A stretch of 64,000 bases of DNA from Chitinophaga jiangningensis (GTDB lineage: Bacteria; Bacteroidota; Bacteroidia; Chitinophagales; Chitinophagaceae): positions 1 to 64,000 of the forward strand of contig NZ_FRBL01000010.1 in NCBI RefSeq assembly GCF_900142605.1. Reading direction: 5' to 3'. The position numbers were made by a program, and so were the translations under genes. Shown here piece after piece: positions 34,171 through 42,467 of this stretch; the stretch's first letter is position 1, and every line of letters begins with the position of its first letter. The notes under the pieces were generated by a model. The model saw nothing but the letters and a program-made list of their open reading frames with translations, did not search any database and was not told the DNA's origin.

Positions 34171-36450
34171 TTACAAAGTCATTTGCTGCTGATTCCGGAA
34201 AATCGTCAGCTTCAACGGATATACGGCGGTTTTCAGCACCTGCTGCAATTCATGAATGTTGCGCACTTTATGCGTCCCTATTAACAGGATCACATCGCCA
34301 TCCCGCAGCCCTGCGCTTGGATCAGGGGCTTTAAGTACCAGCACGCCCTCGTAGTCGGCCATGCCGGTGGCCGAACGTTCGCCCAGCGTTTCCAGGTTCT
34401 TAAACGTGCCGTTTTGCCATTGCCAGCTGGCAGTAGTGGCTTCCGTGCTGCTGCCGGGAGCCGGAAATAACGGCTTGGCTGCCAGCGCACGAAGGGAAGG
34501 GGATATCACCCCGAAAGCGAACTGATTAAAGTTTGTAAAGTCTTTGGCAGCTATATTACGTACGGTATAATTACCGGCCGCCGGATTTGCAAACTGCGGA
34601 TCGCCATAAGCACTGTGCACATCCGTGCCATTAGCCTGTGCTGTAGCCAGTGCGGCGCTATCCGGGAAAAAGTTCCTGTCAATTTCCCTGCCCCAATAGT
34701 TAATCCCAATAGGCTTATAGCGCGTCATTACAACGTTGTTGGTAAATACATCTCCGCTATTTTTAAACCATACATGCGGATGAAAGGAATTGTTCACGAT
34801 GATGTTATTGTAAACCTTTCTGTCAAAGCCCTCCCGCAGTTTAAGCCCGCCGTGAAGGCACACGTTATTGTAAATTTCATAGTTGGAAGATCCGTCGTCC
34901 AGGTCTATATCCCAGCCATGGTCGCAACGGAAACGGTTATACCGGATAACGTTGGTATATACAGCGTCCTGCTTTACCAGCCAGGGGTACAGCGCGGCAA
35001 TGCTGTCCATTTCCCTGCGATTGGGGTACCACCACCTGTCCCGCCCCCAGGAGTTAAAGGAGCCGTGGTCACCTGTTTCCAGCACAGTATTAAAAACGTC
35101 GTTGTATTCGATCACATGCCCGCCCCAGGTGCCTTCACTAATGTTGATGCCGGCTCTGGGGAGATTGTAAATGCTGTTATGTGATACCTGTATGTGGGCG
35201 CTCATGGAAATCTGTACCCCGGCCACCTGCTTTTCAATCAGGCCGATGTCGTGAATCAGGTTATCGACCACGGCGCAGGAATCGGGGTAGTTATCGGTTT
35301 TAGGGCCGCGGGCAGTGTCCATGGCTGCAAAATCCTGTCTGCTATTATATTCAAATAAGGGAGATCTTACCGCATCCGGATTACCCGCAAACGCAACGGC
35401 ATTGCCGCCCAGTTGCTGTATGCGGTTACCCAGTACCATCGCATGGCGGTTGAAATTACTGAGGAAGATGGCGTTGCCGCCATTCTGCTCAAACACGCAG
35501 TGCTGCACGGTGCAATCGCGGGTGCCATCCAGCAGGATCACGCCGCCACGGTAAATCGCCCAGTCGCTGCGCAGTAACGGTTCCCTCGTTTCCATGAAGG
35601 TAGCTTTGGCCTGTGTAAACCGTATATCCTTTACGGTTACACGCTGCACAGGTGCGCTGGCATCTCCCGTAAAAATAAAATAACCACTCAGCCGTGATAC
35701 CACAATGTCCGCTGCCGGCGCCTTGGCACCAGCTGGTTTATAATACAAAAAGCGCGTTGCCTTGTCATAGTACCATTCACGGGCGGTATCCAGTTCTTCA
35801 AAAATATTCTCTACAAACCGGATCGTTTTATGCATGCCCATCTGTCGGTTATTCTGGTAGCCACCGGTGAGTTGCAGACTGGTATCCGCATTTACGCCGG
35901 TAATCATATAGTGGTAACCACCCCATTCCGCCCGGTGCAGGGCATGAATATACCCGCCCACCGGATGTTTCCAGCTGGCAATTCGCGCCTTACTAAGCGC
36001 ATCTTCCGCATAGCCGTTATAGTGGGAAGCAGTAGTATCGTAATTTGGATACCTCGCTCTTACGGCGGCATTACCATCTACATACAATTGATCAAAATCC
36101 CAGGAAATATTTACCGGTGCACGATAAATCCCGTTTTTATAGACCTGCCATTTTACGGTGAGCGCCTTACCGCCACTGATCGTGGTAGTTTGATTGGGAG
36201 CTCCCTGGATGATCGTATACCCCTTGCCGTTAGTGAGCGAAGCGGATATCACCAGCGTACTGTCAAGGTAATAAGTGCCGGGCTTATAACGGATGGTCAG
36301 GTTACAGTCGGGGTATTGGGAACGGTACTGCCGGATTACCTGCACCGTTTTGGCAGGATGCACGTCCACTACAAAGTCCTGCGCCTGCAACGGAGAAAAA
36401 AATACAACTAACAATAATGCGTGTACGAAAAACAGAAATAGCTGCCTCAT
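34171..36450 (-). CDS. Exported right-handed beta-helix protein with C-terminal PDZ domain
   Basis: A 759-residue exported protein (signal MRQLFLFFVHALLLVVFFSPLQAQ). After a pectate-lyase-like opening (IRYKPGTYYLDSTLVI, TTISGGKALTV) and a fixed-order middle (FDQLYVDGNAAVRARYPNYD, WYYDKATRFLYYKP), parallel beta-helix coils run from about residue 260 to 640 (VQHCVFEQNGGNAIFLSN, VLGNRIQQLGGNAVAFAG, IQVSHNSIYNLPRAGINIS, YEIYNNVCLHGGL). The last 85 residues are PDZ-like (EGVLVLKAPDPSAGLRDGDV, then NIHELQQVLK). It resembles carbohydrate-active beta-helix enzymes such as GH141-type proteins, but I cannot place catalytic residues. Divergent from clpB over 200 nt of palindrome-rich DNA. Confidence 0.7.
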   Translation of the reverse strand: MRQLFLFFVHALLLVVFFSPLQAQDFVVDVHPAKTVQVIRQYRSQYPDCNLTIRYKPGTYYLDSTLVISASLTNGKGYTIIQGAPNQTTTISGGKALTVKWQVYKNGIYRAPVNISWDFDQLYVDGNAAVRARYPNYDTTASHYNGYAEDALSKARIASWKHPVGGYIHALHRAEWGGYHYMITGVNADTSLQLTGGYQNNRQMGMHKTIRFVENIFEELDTAREWYYDKATRFLYYKPAGAKAPAADIVVSRLSGYFIFTGDASAPVQRVTVKDIRFTQAKATFMETREPLLRSDWAIYRGGVILLDGTRDCTVQHCVFEQNGGNAIFLSNFNRHAMVLGNRIQQLGGNAVAFAGNPDAVRSPLFEYNSRQDFAAMDTARGPKTDNYPDSCAVVDNLIHDIGLIEKQVAGVQISMSAHIQVSHNSIYNLPRAGINISEGTWGGHVIEYNDVFNTVLETGDHGSFNSWGRDRWWYPNRREMDSIAALYPWLVKQDAVYTNVIRYNRFRCDHGWDIDLDDGSSNYEIYNNVCLHGGLKLREGFDRKVYNNIIVNNSFHPHVWFKNSGDVFTNNVVMTRYKPIGINYWGREIDRNFFPDSAALATAQANGTDVHSAYGDPQFANPAAGNYTVRNIAAKDFTNFNQFAFGVISPSLRALAAKPLFPAPGSSTEATTASWQWQNGTFKNLETLGERSATGMADYEGVLVLKAPDPSAGLRDGDVILLIGTHKVRNIHELQQVLKTAVYPLKLTIFRNQQQMTL

Positions 36451-36499
36451 ATTGAATTGGTATGCTGCTAATATACCATCGCTTTTTGGTGGGAGTTGA

Positions 36500-36556
36500 T
36501 GCTAATTTAGCAGTAATTACCAGTATTTTCTGCTAAAACTGCAGTTTTGTTTAGCA
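36500..36556. promoter_or_regulatory. Operator-like cluster of TTAGCA/TGCTAA half-sites
   Basis: TGCTAATTTAGCA (36500-36512) is a 13-bp palindrome. TGCTAAA (36531-36537) and TTTAGCA (36550-36556) form a second pair. Between and inside them lie the perfect palindromes GTAATTAC (36513-36520) and AAAACTGCAGTTTT (36535-36548). Four identical half-sites in 57 bp between divergent genes strongly suggest a protein-binding region for clpB, the beta-helix gene, or both. Confidence 0.5.
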
Positions 36557-36651
36557 CATTCTGTCAAAATTTCCGGTAGTTCAACATTGGATCGTCCTTT
36601 GTTGTTACCTATACCAAGTTTGATGACACAAAAAAGGAGAAAAAGTAACTT

Positions 36652-39252
36652 ATGAATCTGAATAATTTCACTATTAAATCGCAGGAAATACTGCAAAAAG
36701 CACAGCAACTGGCGTTCAACAACCAGAACCAGGCCATCGATACAGGTCACCTGTTAAAAGCCCTCCTGGAAGATCAGGACAGCCCTGTGGAATACCTGCT
36801 GAAAAAGAACGATGTGAACACCACGTTCCTCAACAGCAAGCTCAATGAACAAATCAACAAATACCCGCGCATTCAGGGCGGAGAACCTGGTCAGGTACTC
36901 AGTCGCGACGCTAACAACGTTATGCTGCGGGCCGGTGCCTCGCTGAAAGAGTTTAAAGACGAGTTCGTCAGCGTAGAACACCTGCTGCTGGCTATCCTCG
37001 GTGGCAGCGATGATACCGCCAAACTGCTTAAAGATGCAGGCCTGACTGAAAAAGGTCTGAAAGCGGCTATTAAAGAATTACGTAAGGGCGAAACCGTTAA
37101 CTCGCAGTCCGGGGGCGCCCAGTACAATACTTTGCAGAAATACGCCAAAAACCTCAACGAACTGGCCCGGGAAGGTAAACTCGATCCGGTGATTGGTCGC
37201 GATGAGGAAATCAGACGTACCCTGCACATCCTTTCCCGCCGCTCTAAAAACAACCCGATCCTCGTAGGGGAACCTGGTGTTGGTAAAACGGCGATCGTGG
37301 AAGGGCTCGGCCACCGCATCATCAATGGCGACGTGCCGGAAAACCTTAAGTCTAAAACCATCTACGCCCTGGATATGGGTGCGCTCATGGCTGGTGCCAA
37401 ATACCGCGGTGAGTTTGAAGAAAGGCTGAAAGGTGTGGTAAAAGAGGTAGCCGAAAGTGATGGAGAAATCATCCTCTTTATCGATGAAATCCATACGCTG
37501 ATCGGTGCCGGTGCCATGGAAGGTGCCATGGATGCTGCCAACATCCTGAAGCCCGCCCTGGCCCGCGGTGAGCTCCGCGCCATCGGTGCTACCACCCTCA
37601 ACGAATACCAGAAATATTTTGAAAAAGATAAGGCCCTGGAACGCCGCTTCCAGAAAGTACTGGTAGATGAACCATCTGTAGAAGATGCCATCTCCATCCT
37701 TCGTGGCCTCAAAGAAAGATATGAAAGTCACCACCACGTACTGATCAAAGACGAAGCCATCATCGCAGCAGTGGAGCTTTCCCATCGCTATATTACCGAC
37801 AGGTTCCTGCCGGACAAAGCGATCGACCTGATCGATGAAAGCGCCGCTAAACTCCGCCTGGAGATGAACTCCATGCCAGAAGAACTGGATGAACTGGAAC
37901 GTCGTATCCGCCAGCTCGAAATCGAAAGAGAGGCCATCAAACGTGAAAACGACGAAGATAAACTGAGTGAACTGGCCGCAGAAATTTCCCGCCTCAGCGA
38001 TGAACGGAATACCTTCAAAGCAAAATGGCAGGCAGAAAAAGAAGTGGTCGACAAAATACAAAACGCGAAAGCTGCCATCGAAAACCTGCGCCTAGAAGCA
38101 GAACAGGCAGAACGTAACGGTGATTTTGGCCGCGTAGCTGAAATCCGCTACGGGAAAGTGAAAGAGCAGGAGCAGTTGGTGAGCGATCTGACGAAAGACC
38201 TGGAAGATCTCTCTGCTAACCACAAACGCATGCTCAAAGAAGAAGTGGACGCAGAAGATATCGCTGAAAACGTCGCTAAAGCTACCGGCATCCCGGTATC
38301 TAAAATGATGCAGAGCGAAAAGGATAAGCTGCTGAACCTGGAACAGGAACTGCACCAGCGTGTAGTAGGGCAGGAAGAAGCGATTATCGCCGTTTCTGAC
38401 GCCATCCGCAGGAGTCGTGCAGGCTTGCAGGACCCGCGCCGCCCGATCGGTTCCTTCATCTTCCTCGGTACCACCGGGGTAGGTAAAACAGAGCTGGCGA
38501 AAGCACTCGCCGAATACCTCTTCGATGATGAAACCATGATGACGCGTATCGACATGAGTGAATACCAGGAAAAACACAGCGTGAGCCGACTGGTAGGAGC
38601 GCCTCCGGGTTATGTGGGATACGATGAAGGTGGTCAGCTCACCGAAGCCGTTAGACGTAAGCCTTACTCCGTAGTGTTGCTGGATGAAATCGAGAAAGCC
38701 CACCCGGATACTTTTAACATTTTGTTACAGGTGCTCGATGATGGCCGCCTCACCGATAATAAAGGTCGCGTGGTGAATTTCAAGAACACCATCATCATCA
38801 TGACCAGCAACATGGGTAGCAATATTATCCAGGAAAATTTCGAAAATATAGACGAAGGAAACAAGGAAGAAATCGTGGACAAAACCAAAGAAGAGGTGAT
38901 GTCATTGCTGAAAGCCACGATCCGTCCGGAGTTCCTGAACCGTGTAGATGAAGTAATCATGTTCCAGCCATTGATGCGCGATGAGATCAAAGGAATAATT
39001 AACATTCAATTACAACAATTGAAGGACATGGTGGCAAAGAATGGCATGATATTGGAATTTTCTGATTATGCGTTAGAGTACCTTTCTGTTCAGGGTTACG
39101 ATCCGCAGTTTGGTGCAAGACCGCTGAAACGCCTCATTCAAAAAGAGATCATTAACCTGTTAAGTAAAAAGATTCTGGCAGGCGATATCGACAAAACCAA
39201 ACCAGTACTGATCGATGTATTTGACGGTGTGGTGGTTGTGAGGAACAAATAA
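36652..39252 (+). CDS. clpB: ATP-dependent chaperone ClpB
   Basis: An 866-residue hexameric disaggregase of full family length. Double Clp-N repeats occupy residues 1-145, followed by AAA+ module 1 with Walker A GEPGVGKTAIVEG (about 206) and Walker B IILFIDEIHTL. The coiled-coil middle domain runs from about 400 to 525 (LDELERRIRQLEIEREAIKR). AAA+ module 2 has Walker A GTTGVGKTELAKAL (about 606) and the C-terminal D2 domain has GARPLKRLIQKEIINLLSKK. The middle domain separates ClpB from ClpA/ClpC. It works with DnaK to rescue aggregated proteins. Purine-rich AGGAG precedes the ATG. Upstream lies a cluster of palindromic half-sites. Confidence 0.98.
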   Translation: MNLNNFTIKSQEILQKAQQLAFNNQNQAIDTGHLLKALLEDQDSPVEYLLKKNDVNTTFLNSKLNEQINKYPRIQGGEPGQVLSRDANNVMLRAGASLKEFKDEFVSVEHLLLAILGGSDDTAKLLKDAGLTEKGLKAAIKELRKGETVNSQSGGAQYNTLQKYAKNLNELAREGKLDPVIGRDEEIRRTLHILSRRSKNNPILVGEPGVGKTAIVEGLGHRIINGDVPENLKSKTIYALDMGALMAGAKYRGEFEERLKGVVKEVAESDGEIILFIDEIHTLIGAGAMEGAMDAANILKPALARGELRAIGATTLNEYQKYFEKDKALERRFQKVLVDEPSVEDAISILRGLKERYESHHHVLIKDEAIIAAVELSHRYITDRFLPDKAIDLIDESAAKLRLEMNSMPEELDELERRIRQLEIEREAIKRENDEDKLSELAAEISRLSDERNTFKAKWQAEKEVVDKIQNAKAAIENLRLEAEQAERNGDFGRVAEIRYGKVKEQEQLVSDLTKDLEDLSANHKRMLKEEVDAEDIAENVAKATGIPVSKMMQSEKDKLLNLEQELHQRVVGQEEAIIAVSDAIRRSRAGLQDPRRPIGSFIFLGTTGVGKTELAKALAEYLFDDETMMTRIDMSEYQEKHSVSRLVGAPPGYVGYDEGGQLTEAVRRKPYSVVLLDEIEKAHPDTFNILLQVLDDGRLTDNKGRVVNFKNTIIIMTSNMGSNIIQENFENIDEGNKEEIVDKTKEEVMSLLKATIRPEFLNRVDEVIMFQPLMRDEIKGIINIQLQQLKDMVAKNGMILEFSDYALEYLSVQGYDPQFGARPLKRLIQKEIINLLSKKILAGDIDKTKPVLIDVFDGVVVVRNK

Positions 39253-39294
39253 TAACAAAGCAATTCTAAATACGACGATACATAGTTTACAATA

Positions 39295-39322
39295 AGCCCC
39301 GCGATTCCTCGCGGGGTTTTCT
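39295..39322 (+). terminator. Intrinsic terminator of clpB
   Basis: CCCCGCGA and TCGCGGGG form a perfect 8-bp stem around TTCC, followed by TTTTCTT, 44 nt past the clpB stop. Confidence 0.85.
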
Positions 39323-39353
39323 TATATTAGTATAAGTCCAAAACCCTCAAATT

Positions 39354-39833
39354 ATGATCGGAGAAAGAGAAAAGAAATTCATGGATTATGCCATCGCGTT
39401 ATCGGCCCGTGGCATGAACAATGGTGATGGTGGCCCTTTTGGTTCCATTGTGGTTAAGGGAGATGAGATAGTAGGCGAGGGCTGGAACCAGGTGTTGTGC
39501 AACAGCGATCCTACCGCACATGCCGAAGTAATGGCCATCCGTGATGCCTGCAGGCGACTCAATTCCTTCCAGCTAGACGGCTGCGAGATATATACCTCCT
39601 GTGAGCCTTGTCCTATGTGCCTGGGTGCTATATATTGGGCCCGGCCGGCAAAGGTCTATTTTGCCAATACAAAGGAGGATGCAGCAGCCATCGCTTTTGA
39701 TGATTCTTTTATTTACAGGGAGATGCAACTGCCGCTGGAAGCGCGCAAAATTCCGTTAGTACATATGCCAAGTAAGGCAGCCCTGGAGGTGTTTGGACAG
39801 TGGAAAGAGAAGGAGAACAGAACTTTGTATTAA
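39354..39833 (+). CDS. guaD: Guanine deaminase (cytidine-deaminase fold)
   Basis: A 159-residue cytosolic zinc deaminase converting guanine to xanthine. His56 and Glu58 in DPTAHAEVMAIRDAC and Cys86/Cys89 in SCEPCPMCLGAIYWARP are the zinc ligands and proton shuttle. The C-terminal AFDDSFIYREMQLPLEARKI segment is characteristic of the small Bacillus-type GuaD rather than TadA or cytosine deaminases. It is flanked by terminators on both sides, so it is a single-gene unit. Its stop codon overlaps the terminator hairpin. Confidence 0.9.
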   Translation: MIGEREKKFMDYAIALSARGMNNGDGGPFGSIVVKGDEIVGEGWNQVLCNSDPTAHAEVMAIRDACRRLNSFQLDGCEIYTSCEPCPMCLGAIYWARPAKVYFANTKEDAAAIAFDDSFIYREMQLPLEARKIPLVHMPSKAALEVFGQWKEKENRTLY

Positions 39834-39870
39834 AAGAAAAGCGATAGCCTTCGGCTATCGCTTTTCTTTT
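39832..39870 (+). terminator. 39-bp palindrome, terminator of guaD
   Basis: Perfect 18-bp arms (AAAAGAAAAGCGATAGCC and its complement) flank a TTC loop. The left arm begins inside the guaD stop codon and the right arm ends in CTTTTCTTTT. It has the same 18+3+18 geometry as the palindromes at 59683 and 62482. Confidence 0.85.
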
Positions 39871-39896
39871 AACCGGCGCATTGGCGCCGGTTAAAA
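39867..39896. repeat. Second palindrome after guaD
   Basis: TTTTAACCGGCGC and GCGCCGGTTAAAA form a perfect 13-bp stem around ATTG. Its first four bases overlap the preceding palindrome, so the two compete. Confidence 0.75.
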
Positions 39897-39942
39897 GAAT
39901 TTATGCTGGGCAGGCCTTCCCCAAATGATGGGTGGTAGTTCC

Positions 39943-40178
39943 GCCGCACGCAGTGCTGCTCTACTCAGGTGATGCGGGAAAAGGTATGCCGGGTCTAAAA
40001 CATTAATTGCAGCCGTGCCGCACGCAGTGCTGCTCTATTCAGGTGATGCGGGAAAAGGTATGCCGGGTCTAAAACATTAATTGTAGCCGCGCCGCAGGCA
40101 GTGCTGCTCTACTCAGGTGATGCGGGAAAAGGTATGCCGGGTCTAAAACATTAATTGCAGCCGTGCCGCACGCAGTGC
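39943..40178. repeat. 74-bp tandem repeat, 3.2 copies
   Basis: Unit starts at 39943, 40017, 40091 and 40165 give an exact 74-bp period; the fourth copy breaks off after 14 bp. Copies differ at only a few positions. Each unit contains a small palindrome CGTGCCGCACG. There are no spacers, so it is not a CRISPR array, and 74 is not a multiple of three, so it is not coding. Confidence 0.85.
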
Positions 40179-40190
40179 GGTCTCCTCCAG

Positions 40191-40209
40191 CCGATGCCGA
40201 AGGCATCGG
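40191..40209. repeat. GAA-loop palindrome
   Basis: CCGATGCC, GAA, GGCATCGG: a perfect 8-bp stem placed just before a copy of the dispersed element, as a GCA palindrome is at 22289. Confidence 0.75.
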
Positions 40210-40223
40210 CAAAATCATTTTAT

Positions 40224-40281
40224 CAACAAAACACAAACCTTAGCTGCTTACCTGCTTATGCTGCTTTGCGAGAAAAAAAGA
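40224..40281 (+). repeat. Dispersed intergenic element copy
   Basis: Nearly identical to 22321-22378, including the terminal A-run. It ends 9 nt from the stop codon of the minus-strand anti-sigma gene, so on the minus strand its T-run could serve as terminator sequence. Confidence 0.7.
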
Positions 40282-40289
40282 CAAAATTT

Positions 40290-40649
40290 TTACTTCGGCT
40301 GCGTATAAAAATGATACCCCCAAAATAAAGCAAGCACAAGAAAAATAATTGCCAGCACTATAACGGCAATGTATATATTAAAATTCTCCGGCCGGCGACT
40401 CTTCCGGTATTTCTTATGCAGTTTCTTCAACAGGTCCCACTTCATCTCCCGCACGAGAGCCGGCAGCTTTTCTTTGTCGTTAAACGCAGACAATCCATCC
40501 AGCGCTTCACTGCATAATTCACAGTCTGCCAGATGCATTTCCACCTCATGCTGTTCCTCCGGCGTCAGTTTTCCCTGGACGTAATCCAGCAACTGCTGCT
40601 GGGAAGGGCAGCCTGTAGCGACAAATATATCTTTCAAATGCTCGTTCAT
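40290..40649 (-). CDS. Zinc-finger anti-sigma factor
   Basis: A 119-residue membrane anti-sigma factor. The zinc-finger motif HxxxCxxC is His39, Cys43, Cys46 (MHLADCELCSEAL), preceded by the typical LLDYVQGKLTPEEQHEVE helix. A single membrane helix lies near residues 92-112 (IYIAVIVLAIIFLVLALFWGY), leaving almost no periplasmic part, so any signal must enter through the membrane or a partner. The gene lies 15 nt after its likely sigma partner. Confidence 0.85.
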   Translation of the reverse strand: MNEHLKDIFVATGCPSQQQLLDYVQGKLTPEEQHEVEMHLADCELCSEALDGLSAFNDKEKLPALVREMKWDLLKKLHKKYRKSRRPENFNIYIAVIVLAIIFLVLALFWGYHFYTQPK

Positions 40650-40664
40650 ATCACTTTGTGCAAA

Positions 40665-41246
40665 TTAACTTTTGTTTGCGCGTTGTTGTTTCTCCAGTAT
40701 GATTTTTAAGTTACGCTTCCCGTTTTGAATATGGCTTTTCACCTGCATGAGGTTAAAACCTGTTTCGTCGGCAATTTGCTGGTAGGATTTTTTATGAAGA
40801 TAAAAAAGTTCCAGGCAAATGCGCTGGTCGGCGTTTAGCAACACCATTGCCTGTTCCATGTGTTCCAGCATGATGTCCTTTTCCTGGTGTACGCGCTTGT
40901 CTTCTTCTTCAGCTACCATTTTGCCCATGGTGCTGTCGGTGATTTCCTCCCTGTACTTCATATGCTGCTGTCGCAGCTGCATCAGGCAGTAGTTTTTGGC
41001 TACCTGGTAAATCCATGCTCTGAAAAACTGGACTTCGTGCTTATGTACGTCCGATAATACTTTCAGGAAGATCTGCTGGACGGCGTCACGGGCGTCTTCT
41101 TCGTTTTTCAGGTACTTCATGCACATACCCAGTAGCAGTAACGCGTAGCGGTCGAATAGTACGCCTATCCATTCGCTGTTGCCGTCAGCTTTGTACCGTT
41201 GAAGTAAATCCTGGTCTGTTAGTGTATTTATTGCTGAGTTATTCAC
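40665..41246 (-). CDS. ECF-type RNA polymerase sigma factor
   Basis: A 193-residue sigma factor. Region 2 is LFDRYALLLLGMCMKYLKNE followed by DAVQQIFLKVLSDV. Region 4 is LLNADQRICLELFYLHKKSYQQIADETGFNLMQVKSHIQNGKRNL, split over residues 137-181. The order sigma then zinc-finger anti-sigma on one strand marks a functional pair. It follows another sigma/anti-sigma pair on the same strand, separated by a terminator. Confidence 0.92.
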   Translation of the reverse strand: MNNSAINTLTDQDLLQRYKADGNSEWIGVLFDRYALLLLGMCMKYLKNEEDARDAVQQIFLKVLSDVHKHEVQFFRAWIYQVAKNYCLMQLRQQHMKYREEITDSTMGKMVAEEEDKRVHQEKDIMLEHMEQAMVLLNADQRICLELFYLHKKSYQQIADETGFNLMQVKSHIQNGKRNLKIILEKQQRANKS

Positions 41247-41310
41247 AGGCTAAAAAAATGGAATGCTGTTCATATGATGCAGCATATTGCAAAATTCCAT
41301 AAAGTTTTTG

Positions 41311-41341
41311 AAAATAAAAATCCGCGCTTTAGGCGCGGATT
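41311..41341 (-). terminator. Intrinsic terminator between sigma/anti-sigma pairs
   Basis: On the minus strand AATCCGCGC and GCGCGGATT form a 9-bp stem followed by TTTTATTTT, 28 nt beyond the stop codon of the upstream anti-sigma gene. It makes the two pairs separate transcription units. Confidence 0.8.
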
Positions 41342-41369
41342 CATCAACTACTATTTTTTCACTGTTAAA

Positions 41370-42467
41370 TTACATGGTATCGAGCGCCTGTTGGGCGGCT
41401 GCTTTCAGGCTGCCGTCCATCTTCACCACTTCCTTAAACATGCGTCTGGCGCGGGCGCTCTGGCCTTTACTGCGGTAGCAGATGCCGAGCTGGTAGCGGG
41501 CCATTTCCACGTATTTTCCGCTGCCGTTAGCTTCAATGCGTTTGTACCGGTCCATGGCCTCGCTCAAGTTACCTTGCTGCTGATATTGCAGCGCACTCTT
41601 GTATAGGCTTTCTATGCTGTTGGTAGCAGGAGCTGCTTCTTCTTTCTTTACTTCTTCTTTTTTAGGTGCGGGCTCCGGCTCCTTTTCTTTTTCTTTTGCG
41701 GCTTTTGCGGCAGCTTCAGCAGCATCCTTTTCCTTCTGTTCCTTGTCTTTTTCCTCTGCCAGTTTCTTCAGGCTGTCCTGGCGCCTAACTTCGGCAGCAT
41801 CCTGATTGGCTTTGAGGAGGCTGTCGGCCTGGGCCTTTCTTTTAGCGGCTCTTTCTGCTGCCAGCAGTTTTATTCTGGCAGAATCTACCGCAGCTGGCGC
41901 AGCAGTGCTGCTGGCAGGGGCGGTAGTAGCGACTGCCGGCGGCGCGCTGGGAATATTACTGGGGTGGTTTGCGGTTACAATTGGTTGCGAAGTCACCGCA
42001 GTTTCGGAGGAGGGCAGTTTCGCTGCTTCTGCCGGCGGAATGGCTGATACCATTAGTCTGGGAATGGTAGGGTTATTGCGCATATGCCCTTTCAGGACGT
42101 ACACGCCGCTTACACCCAGGATGGCGAATGCCAGTACCCAGAAATATACGAGGAGGTTTTCCTTGTTGCGTTCCTTGCGGGTATACTGGGCCACCTTCTG
42201 TTCCTGCGATACCGGGCGGATGCTTTGCTGGATATAGCGTTGCAGCTTGGAGGTGAGGTCGGCATACTTTTCAGTACTGCCTTCCTTTTCCAGCGCCTGT
42301 AATGCTTCAAAGCAGAGGTCACAATCGGTGAGGTGCTGCTCTACCAGGTGTTTCTCCACTTCGGTCAGCCTTCCGTCCAGATAACGGGGGAGCTGATCTT
42401 TACTCACGCAACGGATGCCTGAGAAGATTTTGATCACCTTGTCGTTGTTGACTGAATTACTTAACAT
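41370..42467 (-). CDS. Zinc-finger anti-sigma factor with periplasmic coiled coil and TPR
   Basis: A 365-residue membrane protein. The zinc-finger HxxxCxxC is His45, Cys49, Cys52 (QHLTDCDLCFEAL), and the membrane helix is near residues 106-126 (LVYFWVLAFAILGVSGVYVL). Then comes a low-complexity Ala/Pro/Ser stretch, a Lys/Glu/Ala-rich charged segment (about 200-275) and a C-terminal TPR pair (SLYKSALQYQQQGNLSEAMD, YQLGICYRSKGQSARARRMF) like the YbgF/Tol-Pal tail. The long charged rod may reach through the periplasm to sense the envelope. It overlaps the end of its sigma gene by 11 nt, indicating translational coupling. Confidence 0.82.
   Translation of the reverse strand: MLSNSVNNDKVIKIFSGIRCVSKDQLPRYLDGRLTEVEKHLVEQHLTDCDLCFEALQALEKEGSTEKYADLTSKLQRYIQQSIRPVSQEQKVAQYTRKERNKENLLVYFWVLAFAILGVSGVYVLKGHMRNNPTIPRLMVSAIPPAEAAKLPSSETAVTSQPIVTANHPSNIPSAPPAVATTAPASSTAAPAAVDSARIKLLAAERAAKRKAQADSLLKANQDAAEVRRQDSLKKLAEEKDKEQKEKDAAEAAAKAAKEKEKEPEPAPKKEEVKKEEAAPATNSIESLYKSALQYQQQGNLSEAMDRYKRIEANGSGKYVEMARYQLGICYRSKGQSARARRMFKEVVKMDGSLKAAAQQALDTM

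Noticed and set aside
36500..36556. CIRCE (HrcA) operator
   Set aside because: The order of half-sites is reversed or the spacing is 18 nt instead of 15, and the inner CTC/GAG bases are missing.
37078..38061. 327-codon frame antisense to clpB
   Set aside because: It lies entirely inside the unmistakable ClpB coding region and has a composition dictated by its complementary codons; no motif of its own.
39943..40178. Possible CRISPR array
   Set aside because: Repeats are contiguous 74-bp units with no unique spacers, and no cas genes are present in the window.
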